Assembly: GCA_023079485.1 (NCBI GenBank)
Contig: CM041115.1
Location: 39,628,305-39,692,304 of the forward strand
Origin: Archilochus colubris
Taxonomy: Eukaryota; Chordata; Aves; Apodiformes; Trochilidae
Direction of reading: 5' to 3'
Length of the DNA: 64,000 bases
Below are positions 35,576 to 48,200 of the stretch, piece by piece. A program made the position numbers and the translations under genes. A model generated the notes under the pieces. It saw nothing but the letters and a program-made list of their open reading frames with translations. It made no database searches and had not been told where the DNA came from. Each line of letters opens with the position of its first letter. Position 1 is the stretch's first letter.

Positions 35576-37289
35576 AAAATCAGCAGAAATGTGGATGAAC
35601 TTTCTTCAGAGTAACTGGGATCTCTCCATACAGGTCCACCAAGGTAAATCAAATACTTTTCCACTTTTTTCCTTGTCATAAAAGGAAAGAAGATACTTTG
35701 ATTGGACATCTTTTATCTTTGTGTAGCAAAAAGTTATTTCATGCCTAACCAAAGCCTGGATGGAGCTGACACTGGTAACTCAGTTTATTATGACTTGTGA
35801 ATTGGTTACATTATATGAATAATCTTGTGTTGAATTCATTTCACATGTCTTCATCATGCAGAAGTTTAATTTCTACAAACTGAGAGGTGTTAACATTGAA
35901 AGTTTCGAGCCAATGAAAATTATAGGCACTCTCAGGTATTTCAGACATGTGAGCATTGCCAGCTTTCTGAATTCCCCTGGATCCTCACAGAAGCTCAGCA
36001 GTGCAGGGGTTGAAAACGTTTCTCTTTTCTGCAGTCACCTCGCCCAAGAGATTTTTTGCTGATGGAACATTTTGCTGAACTGAACTCAGGAAACCACACA
36101 CACACACACTAACACCCCATTACTGCTAGCACAGCTGAAACCTATACCCAAATATTAGCAAAGGATTAACAAACTCTACAGTGAAACTCACATTCAGAGC
36201 AGTCCTGGAACATGTCAAGTTTTTAAGAGACACTTGCAAAAAATCCTCACTTCTTATTCACCAAAGACAGAGCATTCAGCACCTTGCAAGACTGAGGCCT
36301 TTCAGTGGGTAACTTTCTACTACTTCATAGGTATCACTTTATAGCATCCCCAATGATTCAACCCATACTGAAGACTACCTTGTCCAAGCAACTGATGTAT
36401 TTCCTGGTTCCTTGAGTGGTTCCTTAAGATATTTGTGTAATGGGATTGTTTTATCCCACACTGAAATACAACCTCCCCTGTGGTATAACTTGGCAACTAT
36501 ATAATGGCACAAAGCAATGCTGTATGAGATATTTCAAATAGAAAGTGAAGGCCATGAGAAACAGCACTCTCTTAGCAGTAAGTGGCTCAGATACTTTCCT
36601 GTTTGTACTAGAAAGCATTCCTTTAAAATGCATATAAGTGAACAGCATGGTGGGTCAGACACCAGGTCTTTGCTGGTTTAACCAACAATAAAACATGGAG
36701 AATAGCTGAGGACTGCCTATATATTCAATCTCTAGAAGTCCTATTTCTTATTTTCACAGCATAAAACCTTTCTGGAGCTTATCACATAGAAGACAGGCCA
36801 TGCTGAAGGGCAGAGTAAACATGACTGGATAAAAACAGTGTTACTTAGCAAAAGACAGAGAATTGGTTTTTGAGAGGATACTAACAGGTGGATGGAGAAT
36901 CTTTTCTTCATTGAAGTGGTCTCTCGTATTTTTTTTTCATCACAGTGCTAATTTTCTAATGTCTTCATCAGCAAAATTCTTGTTGGCACAAATGCCTGTT
37001 TTTTGCTTGCTGCTGGTTGTGCTTATTGCCATGTATTTGTGCAACTAGAACTCCAGCAGTGTTTCAAAGACACAAAAAAATACAAGTGAGTTTTACCTTG
37101 CTGACACAGTGTCTGGTGTTAACTGCATGTTCTATGGAATGACAAGCTTATTTAAATGTGAAAAATACAATAATTTTGGACTCTATGACGATTCTTTGTA
37201 AGATCTCACACGACAGCCAGACTTACCCCTCATACAATTTCAGCAAACTCATTTAGTGTCGGCTGGGGGAGAATGGCAGACCTTCTCAC
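35576..37289. other. Non-coding stretch, no gene recognised
   Basis: AT-rich unique sequence with a short (CA)7 at 36095-36109. If the candidate first exon at 37290-37421 (minus) were real, this would be the start of its intron. A Cys-rich or other second exon could not be recognised by eye here. Confidence 0.45.
36095..36109 (+). repeat. Short (CA)n microsatellite
   Basis: Seven CA units. A simple repeat. Confidence 0.85.
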
Positions 37290-37421
37290 CTGGGGAAGGT
37301 CACAGACCTTTTCCTCCACTTTCCTGATTTTCCTGGTTCCCTCTTCATGTGTCTTGGTCATTGAAGGTATGATAGCCACAGCAAGGATTATGATCCTTGT
37401 TGTCAACAAGTAAACTTTCAT
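37290..37421 (-). other. Candidate first coding exon of a small secreted protein (unproven)
   Basis: An ATG at 37421-37419 (A at -3) opens 44 codons: M-K-V-Y-L-L-T-T-R, then a hydrophobic core I-I-I-L-A-V-A-I-I-P, then a charged segment rich in K, E and R, ending E-E-K-V-C-D-L-P-Q. This is the layout of a signal peptide plus a mature N-terminus. Codon 44 is followed directly by a consensus splice donor, CAG|GTGAGA (GT at 37289-37288), in phase 0. Without splicing the frame runs 19 more codons to a stop at 37230. The C-x-L-P ending faintly resembles the start of a Kunitz inhibitor domain, but no matching second exon was found downstream on the minus strand. No CpG island or clear promoter lies upstream. 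A signal-like ORF next to a donor can arise by chance in 64 kb, so this stays a hypothesis. Confidence 0.2.
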
Positions 37422-37708
37422 AGTATTCAGAAAAATGTGGAACTATATCTTAAATTGATGAAGAGAACTGGGCATTTTCAAAGGGCAATTAAGGCCTGAC
37501 AGAAGCCCACCTATCCTTCCACTGCCTACATTAGAACCAATCTTTGGTGAAGACCCTAAATTAGATGCTTCTATACAAGTGTCTGAAATGGGGCAGGATG
37601 AACAAGGACCAAGATGTAAATTACCATTTCAGAAACATGGCTTATCTGCCAGAAACTCAAAAGGTAGCTTTTTATCATTCATGTGAAAAAATATAGATGG
37701 TATTACTA

Positions 37709-37727
37709 ATTACTAATAATTAGTAAT
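37709..37727. repeat. AT-rich inverted repeat, 9-bp arms, 1-base spacer
   Basis: ATTACTAAT, one A, then ATTAGTAAT: arms exactly complementary. It lies inside a run of TAATAAT-type sequence (37701-37742), so it may simply reflect simple-sequence composition. Confidence 0.6.
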
Positions 37728-38085
37728 AATAATACTAATTACTGTAAAGCAGTTTCCCAACACAACCAACAGCTCATCGAAGTATATATTTAGATTCCTA
37801 TTGCCATTGTATTATGCCATTGGTAAAAAGCAGCCAAAGCAGACAGAGAAAGATATTCAGACATAGTTTCATCCACAACAAAAAATTATGGCAGTATTGT
37901 CTACAGTGATGAATGGAAGCAGTGAGAGAGAAGTCAGAGAAAAAAGTCTGCCCCAAACATGCTGTTCTGCCAGTTGTCTGGAATAAAACATACAATAAGA
38001 CAGAGTCTGTAAAAATGTTGGACACAGATTTGAGCAAGGAGAGTAATGGAAATGAAGATTTTTCTGGAACATGCAGAAGAAAAAT

Positions 38086-38100
38086 AAAAAAAAAAAAAAA
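38086..38100 (+). repeat. Poly(A) run, 15 bases
   Basis: Fifteen A preceded by AGAAAAAT. No recognisable retrocopy lies upstream. Confidence 0.85.
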
Positions 38101-39736
38101 GTGCCTGGAGTGGAGCCTGGCAGTGACACAGGCTTTGTAAGGAGGTGACAAAAACAAGAGCAAAGAGAAAACTGAAAGTGACAGTGACAGAAAAAGTATC
38201 TGTAGAGAGGACCCAAAGGCAAAATATAGCCAAGAAAAGTAACTCCATGAAATCCTCTACTATGAGCATTCTGAGGCTGAAATTTTATTTTTGCAAGGTG
38301 AAAACTGGTCTTTCAGTTAGAAAACACATGGGTTAAATAATTTTCCTCTAAAAAGACTTGTTTCCTCTTTGAAAGTGCTATGGGTTTCATAGTCTCTGCA
38401 AGCAATTCCTGGGTTTTTGTGCTCTTGCTCTCAAACAAGGGCTGAATTCTGTGAGCTGCTAATCTCACAACAGATCCTGGCATATACATACAGACCAATG
38501 CAAGGTAATCAGAGATTATGCTGCTCACTATATCTAAAAATTAAAATGCAGCTGTTGAGAACTTGATATAGATTAACCACAGTAGCCTGGAGTTAAATAT
38601 TTATACTAGTAAAACTGGCCTAGGTCTTGAGTTCCTAGAAGATCAGAGTTAATTTTCAGTTTGTGACTCAATTGTGAAACAATGCTATTTTCTCTTCTCA
38701 AGCCAGCAGACAGCCCAAAACAACGCCCCTGGGAAGACACAATTCTTTAAATGAGAGATTTTCTTCACTGAGTCTGAAGGCCGAAGTTTTCAGATGATGC
38801 TGTGTAAATCTTTAACCATCTGACCAATAAAAAGAACAAGGATAACCTCCATGAAATATCACTGCATACTGGACAAAGCATACATAAGATCTGTTGCAAA
38901 TTACATTCCACTTTAGTACCTGGCTTTGGTTTATTTTTTTACTGGTTAGTGTGAATAGGCTACTGCTGTCACTGAAAACTGAATTGGCCAAGCAGATATG
39001 GATTTCTGCCCCTGCTCCCCACTTCAAAAATTAAAGTTAGCTGATGATATTGCTGGATTTTTATTTTTTTTTTAATCAAAGGCAGCCATATACTTGTGAA
39101 ATTAAAGTATTATTTTAATGAGAAAAGGGGAACTTTGTCTAACAAAGCTGTTGTTGGAAAAAAGTCAAAATCAGGAGTAATTTCTGAAGGGGACATTGCA
39201 AAGTTTCATACAAAACCTTTCATGGATGATCTAAAATTAAATATCTGAACCATCCTATTAGTAGAAAAATGACATAACTAAACTGGCAGAAAACAACAAA
39301 AATTCTAATTTCAACTTTGAACCTTATCTAACAGATCTGAGAGATTAAATGTTCCTTATGGTTAGGAGGTCTGGGCTAAACTTTCAAGCTGTTAGAAGCA
39401 GACTGAGCACAAGGAGGCTCAGTTTATAAGCATCTTTAGCCATCAGAAGAAAAATTAGTCAATATCAATAGAGGGAAAGATTAGCACAAGACTCCTTTCA
39501 CCTGTACAGCTCACCTATGTTAGTTAATGGGCAGTTTGGAAATCACAGCTTCTGGGTCTGGAACGGAGCTGCTAATGCTGCTGTTAGTGTTTGATGTTCA
39601 TCAGTTCATTTCAGACTGATGGATCCTCCAAATATAATTTATTTTTAAGTCCTGGAGAAAGGTAAATTATTAATATTTTCACATCAGAGTTTGGGTTTTT
39701 TCTGGATAAAATCTACTTCTGGAAAAAAAATTTTGC

Positions 39737-39755
39737 TTTTTTTTTTTTTTTTTTT
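39737..39755 (+). repeat. Poly(T) run, 19 bases
   Basis: Nineteen uninterrupted T. The sequence just downstream (a candidate inserted body on the minus strand) shows no recognisable retroposed gene. Confidence 0.9.
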
Positions 39756-40929
39756 GAAAGGAAATCAATAAAGGTTCAGGATGTATCTGCTTTATTATTT
39801 TAAGGGTGAAACAGAAAGCAGGGGAAGGATAAAGTTTTAGGTTTTGTAAACCACAAGCAACACCAGCTTCTCCTATTTATTTCTTGTTCACAAAAACTGA
39901 ATGCATCCAAAAGATCTCTTCAGGCACACTTTTCACAAAATGTTTATGATGGGTTTGCCATTGAATGACTTCACTCCCAGAAATCTGTTTGTAATGAGTA
40001 ATAATAACAATGAAGATGTCATCAAGCACTAAAATACTCTAGAGAACTGGAACCTGTTCTCAGCTCACAGTGTATGTAAACACTGGAAATATACGTAGTG
40101 TTGCAATATCCCATAGTCCTGCATGCAAAAATACAAGAGGACAACTTTTTTTTCTCTATACAGAAACCCATGGGAGAAGACAACCATACTTAAGACTCTA
40201 TTATCTTTATTATCTTTTTGCACTGGAAATATTGAGCAAATGTCTAATCCTTCAGGTTATATCCAGTGTCCCTCATCCATTTCAACAGCAGGACATTCTC
40301 TCTTCAAAAGCATCGATGAGGGCTACAAGTCAAAGCCATTTGATAGAAGCCAAGTCTGCTGTCTGTTAAGCATTAGTCTTGCTCTCTTTTTTCCTGTCTT
40401 TCTGTAGAGTATAAAATTGCTGCAAGGGAACAGTTTGTGAATTTTTTTTTTGTTCTCAGCTTTAACTTTATAGCATAGATGTTGCCTGTATACAGAACTG
40501 GCTACACGGGCTATAGAAGATTTTCTGAACACTCCCAGACTCTAACTTCAGAAGCCATATTTTGCCTGGAATCACATTGTCATCACAATTTGCTCAAGCT
40601 ATCTACTGTCTAAGGAAGGTCTCTGAAAGGGCAACAGGACCAGGGAAAAACTCTTGCACCCTCTTTTCCATGAAGGTAGTAGCAGCAGGTTCAAAAATTT
40701 TTGAAAGGTTGTCCAAGTTAGTCTTTTTAATTCTAACTTCATAGGGACTACTGAGCTGGAGATCAGTGATGTCCTAAGATAAGAAAGCTTATTCATGCAT
40801 TTATCCCTGTCAAAGATGGGAATCATTGTTCTGGGTAGGTATGTGATCCCAATTTAGGAATTAATATTCCTTGCAGCATCATCACAAGATGAGCATCTTG
40901 TCAAGTTTGGCAGACTACAGGAAGGAGTG

Positions 40930-40944
40930 AAAAAAAAAAAAAAA
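40930..40944 (+). repeat. Poly(A) run, 15 bases
   Basis: Fifteen A followed by CCAAAAAACAC. A mononucleotide repeat. Confidence 0.85.
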
Positions 40945-41290
40945 CCAAAAAACACTGAAACCTCCAACACTGAAGATATATTTGGGATTAGACACTTAGC
41001 TGCACTGACCTCCCACCAGGGGAAATCAAACAGGAAGAATGCAATCATCTCTTCATCAAATGACTCTGCCTGTCCCAGCTTATGGAGCCCTATGCCCCAA
41101 GCACCTGGATGGCTCAGTTCACCCATCCAACAGCTATAGAGATGAGCAGGAAAGGCTGGTGGGAATCAAGATCCCTCAGAAATCTTCACACCTATGGGAA
41201 TGTCGACTCTTTCCTTCCTTTCTCTCTTCCTTTTGCCACTCAGAGATGAAATGCTTACTTTACATACTTACAGAGGTGACAAAAGCATGC

Positions 41291-41305
41291 AAAAAAAAAA
41301 AAAAA
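41291..41305 (+). repeat. Poly(A) run, 15 bases
   Basis: Fifteen A after GCATGC. It gives a lysine stretch in an accidental plus-strand frame. Confidence 0.85.
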
Positions 41306-42953
41306 TCAGAAAATTTATGTGAAGGCACATGGATCTGTGGCCTGGGATTGCCCTTTCTTTTTATTTGCTCAATTTCTGTGAGCAGTCTGATGTTACAGAG
41401 GTATACTTTGTTTCTCAGGTGCCTGCAGGGGTCAGGACTTGGCTTAAGTTTACATTCCCCAGGGAATGCCCCAGGCCATGGTTTATCTGCATTTAATCTG
41501 CATGAACTCTGAGGCACTCCAGCTGGATCCATCAAAAGTGAGGCATGAGAGGGTCATGTCTTGTGAGAGAATCACACCTAATCTCAGCTGACCTTATTAA
41601 GAAGGGATGACCTGTAGGCACATGTTCTCTCTTGTTTTGGACAGCTGTTGTTTATTTCCCAAAGTCTCCCAAAATGACCAGGCAGTCTTGAGGTTCTCTT
41701 AACTATTAGTTGACTTTTGGGGCTTAGACTTGCCAGGAGACTCTTTCTGTGACACCAGTGCCATCCGTATGCACTTGAATGCAGAAAGGATGTATCCCCA
41801 TTAATGAAGTGGTTTGTACCTTCGTTTCACATGTGTCAGCTCTCTCTACTTAATGCTCCCTGGAGAGGCCATGAAGTCCAGTGCTCACTCTTGCCTTTTT
41901 ATTTTTCTTCACCCACAGGTGCAAACAGCAATATGTGAAGAGACAGAGAACCTGACAGTGATGACATCCAACTAGGATTACCAGGAACCCAGCATCTTTA
42001 TTGCTTTGCTTAACAGAGTGCCACACAGTACCATTTCCAGGCTCAAAAGGACACTCTGTCCTGACACAGACCACAGCAGCAACATCTGTATCTTTGTCCA
42101 GGATCTCCTGCTCCTTCTTTTATTTCCTCCTTGCCATGCATATCACAGTTCTGATACAGCAAAAGCAGTGTTAGTTTCCTGGGTCAGCAACACACTCCAG
42201 GGAGGACAAAGAGGAGGACCTTTTAGGGATATTGGAAGGTTTTTCTCTTAGTATACATACAGTGCAGTTGGGAACAAGAGTTGGACCCCTGCACAGCTGC
42301 AGACCTGACCTGTGAGCATCACTGTTATTGATGGGCAGAGTCAGGTAGTCAACTAACATCTGATATTATATCAGAAAGACAAGTCAGACATTCCATTCCT
42401 ACAAAATGTTGCGTGCATCTATCAATCAATGGTCTAAAAATTCTTCAGAGACAAAGTACACTTGCTCAGCTCTTTGGCTAGCCAACCTAAGGTGATAGGA
42501 GGGCTGAACTGTGAGACAGAGTCAGGTGTATGCCAGCATTTTCAAAACACTCCTCCTTCACCCCTGAAACTGACACTGACACTCATTGTAGTCACCCCAA
42601 CCATGATGAACCACATGTAGTTCAAGCCTCACAAACTGAGAGAGGGTGATGAATTTCCAGATTCTGTTTGTAACTTTCCTCACATGAGAGGCTTCCAACA
42701 TTCTCAAGGAATGCAGTTGTGAGTACACAGAACATTAGGCTTAAAGGGAAATGCAGAAATACTGTCCCAAATTTCTCACAAAACAACTACTATTTCATTC
42801 AATCCAATCAATTATTATAACAAAATACTTGCTCCCAAAAAATACTTGAATGATTTCCAGGGATAAGACACATCTGATGAAGAAGAAGAGAGAGCAGGGA
42901 GGAATAAACAAGTTAGCTTTTAGCTTTAGAGAGAGGAAAGTTTGTTTTAAAGT

Positions 42954-42989
42954 TTTTGTTTTGGTTTGGTTTGGTTTGGTTTTTTGTTT
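42954..42989 (+). repeat. (GGTTT)n pentanucleotide microsatellite
   Basis: About four GGTTT units bordered by T-rich sequence (TTTTTGTTTT before, TTTTTTGTTTTT after). Confidence 0.85.
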
Positions 42990-43866
42990 TTCTCAGTGCA
43001 AGACCAGTATTCAATAAAGCAACTTGGTAGGTGCATGAAGTGGGAACTCTGTCATCTCATCCCACATAATCCTCTTTGAGTACTTGTGCTTCAAAGCAAG
43101 GTACAGTAACCATGTAATGGACTAACCTAGAATAACCTGACCTCCAGTGAAGCTTGCTCCTAGCCCCCTGCTCAATTAGTGAGTGATTTTTGCTCTAGAG
43201 CTTTAGGGTTTATAAGATACATTTGTTTTTCTTGCCTAATAATGGTGGATCTCCTAATTATCCCTGTGCTGTCTGATGCTTTAATAGAGATCATTATGCT
43301 CTTAATCTCAGTGATACACTGCATTGCCCCAGATACCGGGTAGCCTTCCATGTAAGGACTCATACTCTCATGTCTGACAAAGTGAAAATAAGAATTCCAC
43401 TTGCTCACACTCACCAAAAAATCTTACATTGGAGGAACAAAATCTGCACTAGCCCATTTTTACTAGCCCTGTGCAGAGCCCTGAAACCACACGAAGCCCT
43501 ACTGCTCTCCCCAGATGCTTTCCAGGGCCCAGGTGCTCCCCACTACCCAGTGCAGGCAGACCAAATCCTTATCCTTCCTGTGGAGTATCCCAGGATTGCC
43601 CCTGGACACTCATGGGGCTGCCAATGGCTGCAGTGCTGCCAGCCAGGTCCACTCACTGGGCATCTTTCTGGGACTCTCAGGAACACAGCAAAGCCTTTGA
43701 ATTTGAGGAGAATTTTTTCAAGTCTTCATATCTGGGAAAAAGAACAAAAAACAAGCAGGAAGAACAGCAGCAATCATAAATAAGTAATTTACCAATACAT
43801 TTCAGCCAGCAGATCTTCCATCAAATTGGAAGTTCATTTTATCACTGTCTTGCTTTTCAGCTTCAT

Positions 43867-43890
43867 TTTTTGTTTGTTTGTTTGTTTTTT
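43867..43890 (+). repeat. (TGTT)n tetranucleotide microsatellite
   Basis: Four TGTT/GTTT units followed by a T run. Confidence 0.85.
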
Positions 43891-44230
43891 AATGTAAAGG
43901 GTAAATAGAGAGGGTTTACTTTCTCCATTGATTGCTTTAAGGATTCCACCTGTTCCCACATTGTGGGCTACTCTGTAGCCTTTGCCATGGCTTCTGCTGC
44001 TCTTCATGATTACTTTTTTGTGTGCAAGCTGGCAGGTGCTACCCACATGCTCCACAGATAACGCTCTGATCACAGAGAACTGCTTTAGTTCCTTGCTTCC
44101 AGCTGCTTGGTCATGTTAAACAGCAAAAGATATGTTTCTGAATACTCATGGCCCACATAAAGAAATGCTGCAACTGTGTCAAGGATCTCATAAGCTCAAG
44201 AATAGAAAAGAAACTAATCTCTGATTTGCC

Positions 44231-44248
44231 TTTTTTTTTTTTTTTTTT
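44231..44248 (+). repeat. Poly(T) run, 18 bases
   Basis: Eighteen T followed by AACAAAATAAACAAAC, an A-rich patch. A mononucleotide repeat. Confidence 0.9.
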
Positions 44249-44873
44249 AACAAAATAAACAAACAAAAACCAAAAAACCCAAGAAAATCATTCACCTCTT
44301 ATATGAAATAAAAGAGTGAATAAAAAGTAAAACTTAAGAGAATGTTTCTTCTTTTTTTCCACTAAATGTTTACTAATCTGGATAGGGCTTTTTAAGGGCA
44401 TTCATTTGCTAAAAGTTCTTTGGGATATTTTTAAAAGAAATTTAGAGCCACCACATTTAATTAGGAGAAACTTACAAAATAATTTGAGATCATGTATGCC
44501 TTATTGCCATCTTAAAAAAATTTCTTAAATCCATCAGATTCATTATAGTAGTCATATATGATGCTGACTGGGTGAAACCCCCTGTTGAAATCTGGGTTAC
44601 AGTATCATGACCTTAACATGACATGGAGGCTGGAGACATATTGAGAAGCCAGCTTTTTGAAGCAGACAGATGTCCTCAGTCTGGGAGGGGAAGTCCATTT
44701 CTACTCTTTTGTTCAGGATCTCAAAGAGTTAATATAGAATTTACAAAACAATGCAATCATCTTAGGAGCAATGAATTTTTGTTGGAGCTGGTACTCGCTA
44801 AATTTTATGGGTCCATAATCTCAGTGACCCTTTTTCTCATCAACTCATGAAAACCCAAATATTGTCTTGCAGG

Positions 44874-45206
44874 CTACCAATGTGTTCTTATCTTGCCAAG
44901 ACCAAGTACAACTTCATAAAAGCTATTTGCTTTTCCAATTCTGAATCTGGTCAAGCTATCATCCTTCTCAAAATAATACTTCTCAAATAATATTGCTATC
45001 AACACAATCATATAAAGAGCCATTGGTACTAATGGTACAGCATGAACAAACTCACCAATGTTAGGATTTAGAGGAACTGACCTCTCGGTAGTATAGTAGC
45101 ATGCATTTTGTTTTTTAGGGGATAGACTCCTATTTACAATATTTTCCACTGCTTTGGTTACAGCCTGTTCTGGTGCTATGTCTTCACTGATTTCTTCTGA
45201 GTGTTG
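44874..45206 (-). other. Candidate terminal exon or decayed ORF with one membrane helix (unproven)
   Basis: A 110-codon minus-strand frame free of stops from 45206 to the TAG at 44876-44874. It reads as a protein-like chain: an acidic start (S-E-E-I-S-E-D-I-A-P-E-Q), a polar middle (S-L-S-P-K-K-Q), then a hydrophobic helix around V-P-L-V-P-M-A-L-Y-M-I-V-L-I-A-I-L-F, then a charged tail ending K-I-R-T-H-W. There is no in-frame ATG near the 5' side. Two AG dinucleotides could act as acceptors. The one at 45213-45212 has a good pyrimidine tract (TTCTTATCTTCTTTGC) but would put TGA (45209-45207) in frame. The one at 45198-45197 keeps the frame open (exon 44874-45196). This fits either a last exon or a pseudogene remnant. 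I do not recognise the family. Frames this long are also expected by chance here. Confidence 0.18.
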
Positions 45207-48200
45207 TCAGTCTAAAGATAGCAAAGAAGATAAGAATAAAGGACAAGTAGTTAATAAGTTTATGTTTTGTTACAGAAGTGGTGTTACAGTTTAACACTGG
45301 GCCAGCAGTTAACCAAATGAGAGATATTCTCTATCAACTCCCTCGCCCCTCCCTGATTAAGAGGGAGAGAGATCATGATCATGATTATCATATTAAAACA
45401 AAAAGAAGCTTCCTCCACGTAAGCAGTAGGGCAATTTTGCCCCTGGATTCTTTTGCTTTTTTAACAGAGACAATTTTAACATTTTTAAAGATATTTTGCT
45501 TTATATTAGCCCAATCAGGTATTTGTCAGTCATTCCTAAATGTTATTTACTACTTCATTTGCCCTAAAGTTATATAAAGAAACATGTTACAGAAGTCTAT
45601 GGTAACTGGGCAGGCATTTTCCTAACAGGTCCTCAGATCACTCTGCAGCTATCTCCATAGTGCCTTGCCTATTTCCCAGCTTCCTGTTAATTAACCCAAG
45701 CCCCCTGGCTCACTGCACATAGAGTCATTTAGATCACCTGTGAGTTTGCTGAGGTAAAAACTTTGGGCTGGAGAACCCAGGGTTTTTGCCTTGTTAATTT
45801 GTCTCCGTCAGTAGAGAACTGAGACAATTTATTTTGAAAGGCTTAGAAGTTACTGTTTTGTATTAATTTTTCAGCTATATTATTGTCTTAAAACACCTAG
45901 CATATTAGACAGACATTGGATATATTGCACTTATCAAAAGAAACACAGACACACTACCCTTGCCTTTGCAGATCTGGTTTCCTTTTATGATTACTATAAT
46001 GTTAAATTAAAAGAACCTGTTTTTTTTTAAAGGGACTTCTATCCTCCATTGTTTTTTAGCTGTGCATAGCAGCTTAAATGGCAAGGTCACCTTTTACAGG
46101 TCATGGATCTTGCATAGTCCCTCTTTGTGTATAAATATGACTTAAGCCTTCAAACTCCAGGACATACTAACCCTTGCTGCAGTATTTGTTTCCTTACTCT
46201 AGGCATCCCATTTTCAGCAGTGATGCCAAAGTTTACATTTAGAAACAGTGAGCTGCCTCCTCTAGTTGGTGTAGGAAGGTCCCCATGGTAGCCACAAAGC
46301 GAAGTGAAATAAGAAAATAATCAGATCTTTTTCATAAGTAGCCTCCATTTTTTCTGCAGTTCCTTCCTACTGATTATGCCATGTTACAACAGTGCAATGT
46401 GTCCCTGCCATATTTAGCTTGGATGACCACACACTCCTGCCTTTCCCAGAAGGGCTCAAAGTTCCCAGACACCCTACAGGGTCACCTGGACACATGCAGG
46501 TTGTTAATCCTGGCAGCAACCATAACTCTGTTGTGGCATGCAGCCTGCATTTGAAGATGCCCTCTGCCAACAAAATCTCAAGTCTGCATAGAGCCTCCAG
46601 AACCTGCTTTCTAAGGTTTACCAGCTTTTGAGGTCTGCTCCTTATTTTCCTTCTGTGGCCAGTACAACACAGTTGTCTGTGATCTGGTGAGTGCCTGCAC
46701 TTCTTCCCAGACACAAAAAACCCCCTAAATTTAACCAAGAAGCTGTGCAAGTGATCTTCTGCCATTGATTCCTTCTTGCCTGGCACCAGGACTTAGCTTC
46801 AGGCTCTTACCTCTGAACCATGCTTTCTCAGGGTGATACACAGGCACACGCAGTGCAAAGGAAAATTAAGAATTATGTGTCTGGGTATATATTTAGAGTA
46901 GTCCTGGAGAAAGAACAGCATCTATAACTACTTGTCTTTGAAATTATTTTTTGTTCAAGATATGGTTTTGTTGGGTTTTTTTTTTCAAATAAACACTAGC
47001 TTGCAATATGAGTTGGAGCTTTGCAATTAAGTAATTTATTGTCTCTCTGATATTCCTCTTTGGAGCCACTGCTATTGAACATGTATTTTGCAACACTGAA
47101 TGTGGTGACAGGGCTCATCACCTAATAAATGATAATAAAAGGTTGTTTGGGGCACTTTCAGACCAGAAGAATGAGCTCAAGCTGATCTGTGAGCATATTA
47201 TACCTGTTCTGTGGGTGTATTATTTCATCTCCCTTTCTATTTGTTTTTTTCACTTATGGGAGTCATCCATTGTCTCTAAAATCGAGCTGCCCTTTGCAGT
47301 TGACTTCCCACTGACATGAGATGCAGGCAGTGATTTTGCTTCCAGATGAAACCTGAGGAGAACAAACATCTGTGAAGAGTGGAGAATGGTGGCAGCCTAG
47401 TGAAGTGCCTAAGAGCAGAGTGTTCAACGTGCTCACTAATAAGTGTCAGCTTGATTTGAATCACTTGCTAAAGTGCAGCCCAGCTGAAGCCAAAAGAACA
47501 TACCTTTCCTCAATGAAATGGAATCCCAAGGCATAAATAAAAGATTTCACCTGGGAAGAGTGATTTATTATCTCCATCCCAAGAAAGATGCCTGTGATTT
47601 ACCACATCTTTCCTTTAAAGCAGAACAAAAAAAACCAGTCCCTTCCCCAAAAATAACCCCTATCCAGCAACCACCAGCACTATCTCCACTAGTTGGAAGA
47701 GAAGCCTGAGATGCATTTTTACAAATGATTTAGTTGAAGTCAAGAGAGTCATAGAGATGGTCAAACAGATCAAGTGAGAGACAAACTGGGTCCATGGTTC
47801 CAAAAATCATGAGAAATTAACTGACATTCATTTTTTAAAAAAAGACTATATCACTGCGGGCTTGTGTCCAATCTAAAACTCTGATCCTGTATCCCACTGG
47901 AAGGAGACAGCTAATTCATTCCCAACCATATGGATGTTGTAAAGTCACAGAGATCAAAACCCTGCCTGACAGAACCTTGGACCAACAAAAGAAAATATTT
48001 TTGCTCCCTCTTGAGTAGCCATTTCAGGTTTTACAGGGAGCCTGATCCATGTGGGGACATCAGTTTGAACACCTTAGTCAATGCGAAAGAACATTCACAC
48101 AGCAGACCGCATCAATAAAGCTTGTAATATATTTACTTCATTCCTAAGTTGAGGGGGTTGATTTAAGGAGATGACATGGGACGTCAAAGCTTTCTAGGGT

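Larger units (their letters stand above)
37422..44873. other. Long non-coding stretch with simple repeats
   Basis: About 7.5 kb without transposon or gene. It holds AT palindromes near 37709-37727, A15 runs (38086-38100, 40930-40944, 41291-41305), T19 (39737-39755), T18 (44231-44248), (GGTTT)n at 42954-42989 and (TGTT)n at 43867-43890. A somewhat GC-richer patch at 43450-43690 leaves three plus frames open, the longest 137 codons (43370-43783). The 157-codon frame at 41039-41512 reads through a poly(A) run as poly-lysine. None has recognisable similarity or splice context. Confidence 0.5.

Noticed and set aside
41039..41512. 157-codon plus frame
   Set aside because: Runs through a 15-A repeat as poly-lysine; no recognisable domain and no splice context.
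46367..46786. 139-codon minus frame
   Set aside because: No recognisable family; open because of a modestly GC-rich patch; start and flanks show no supporting signals.
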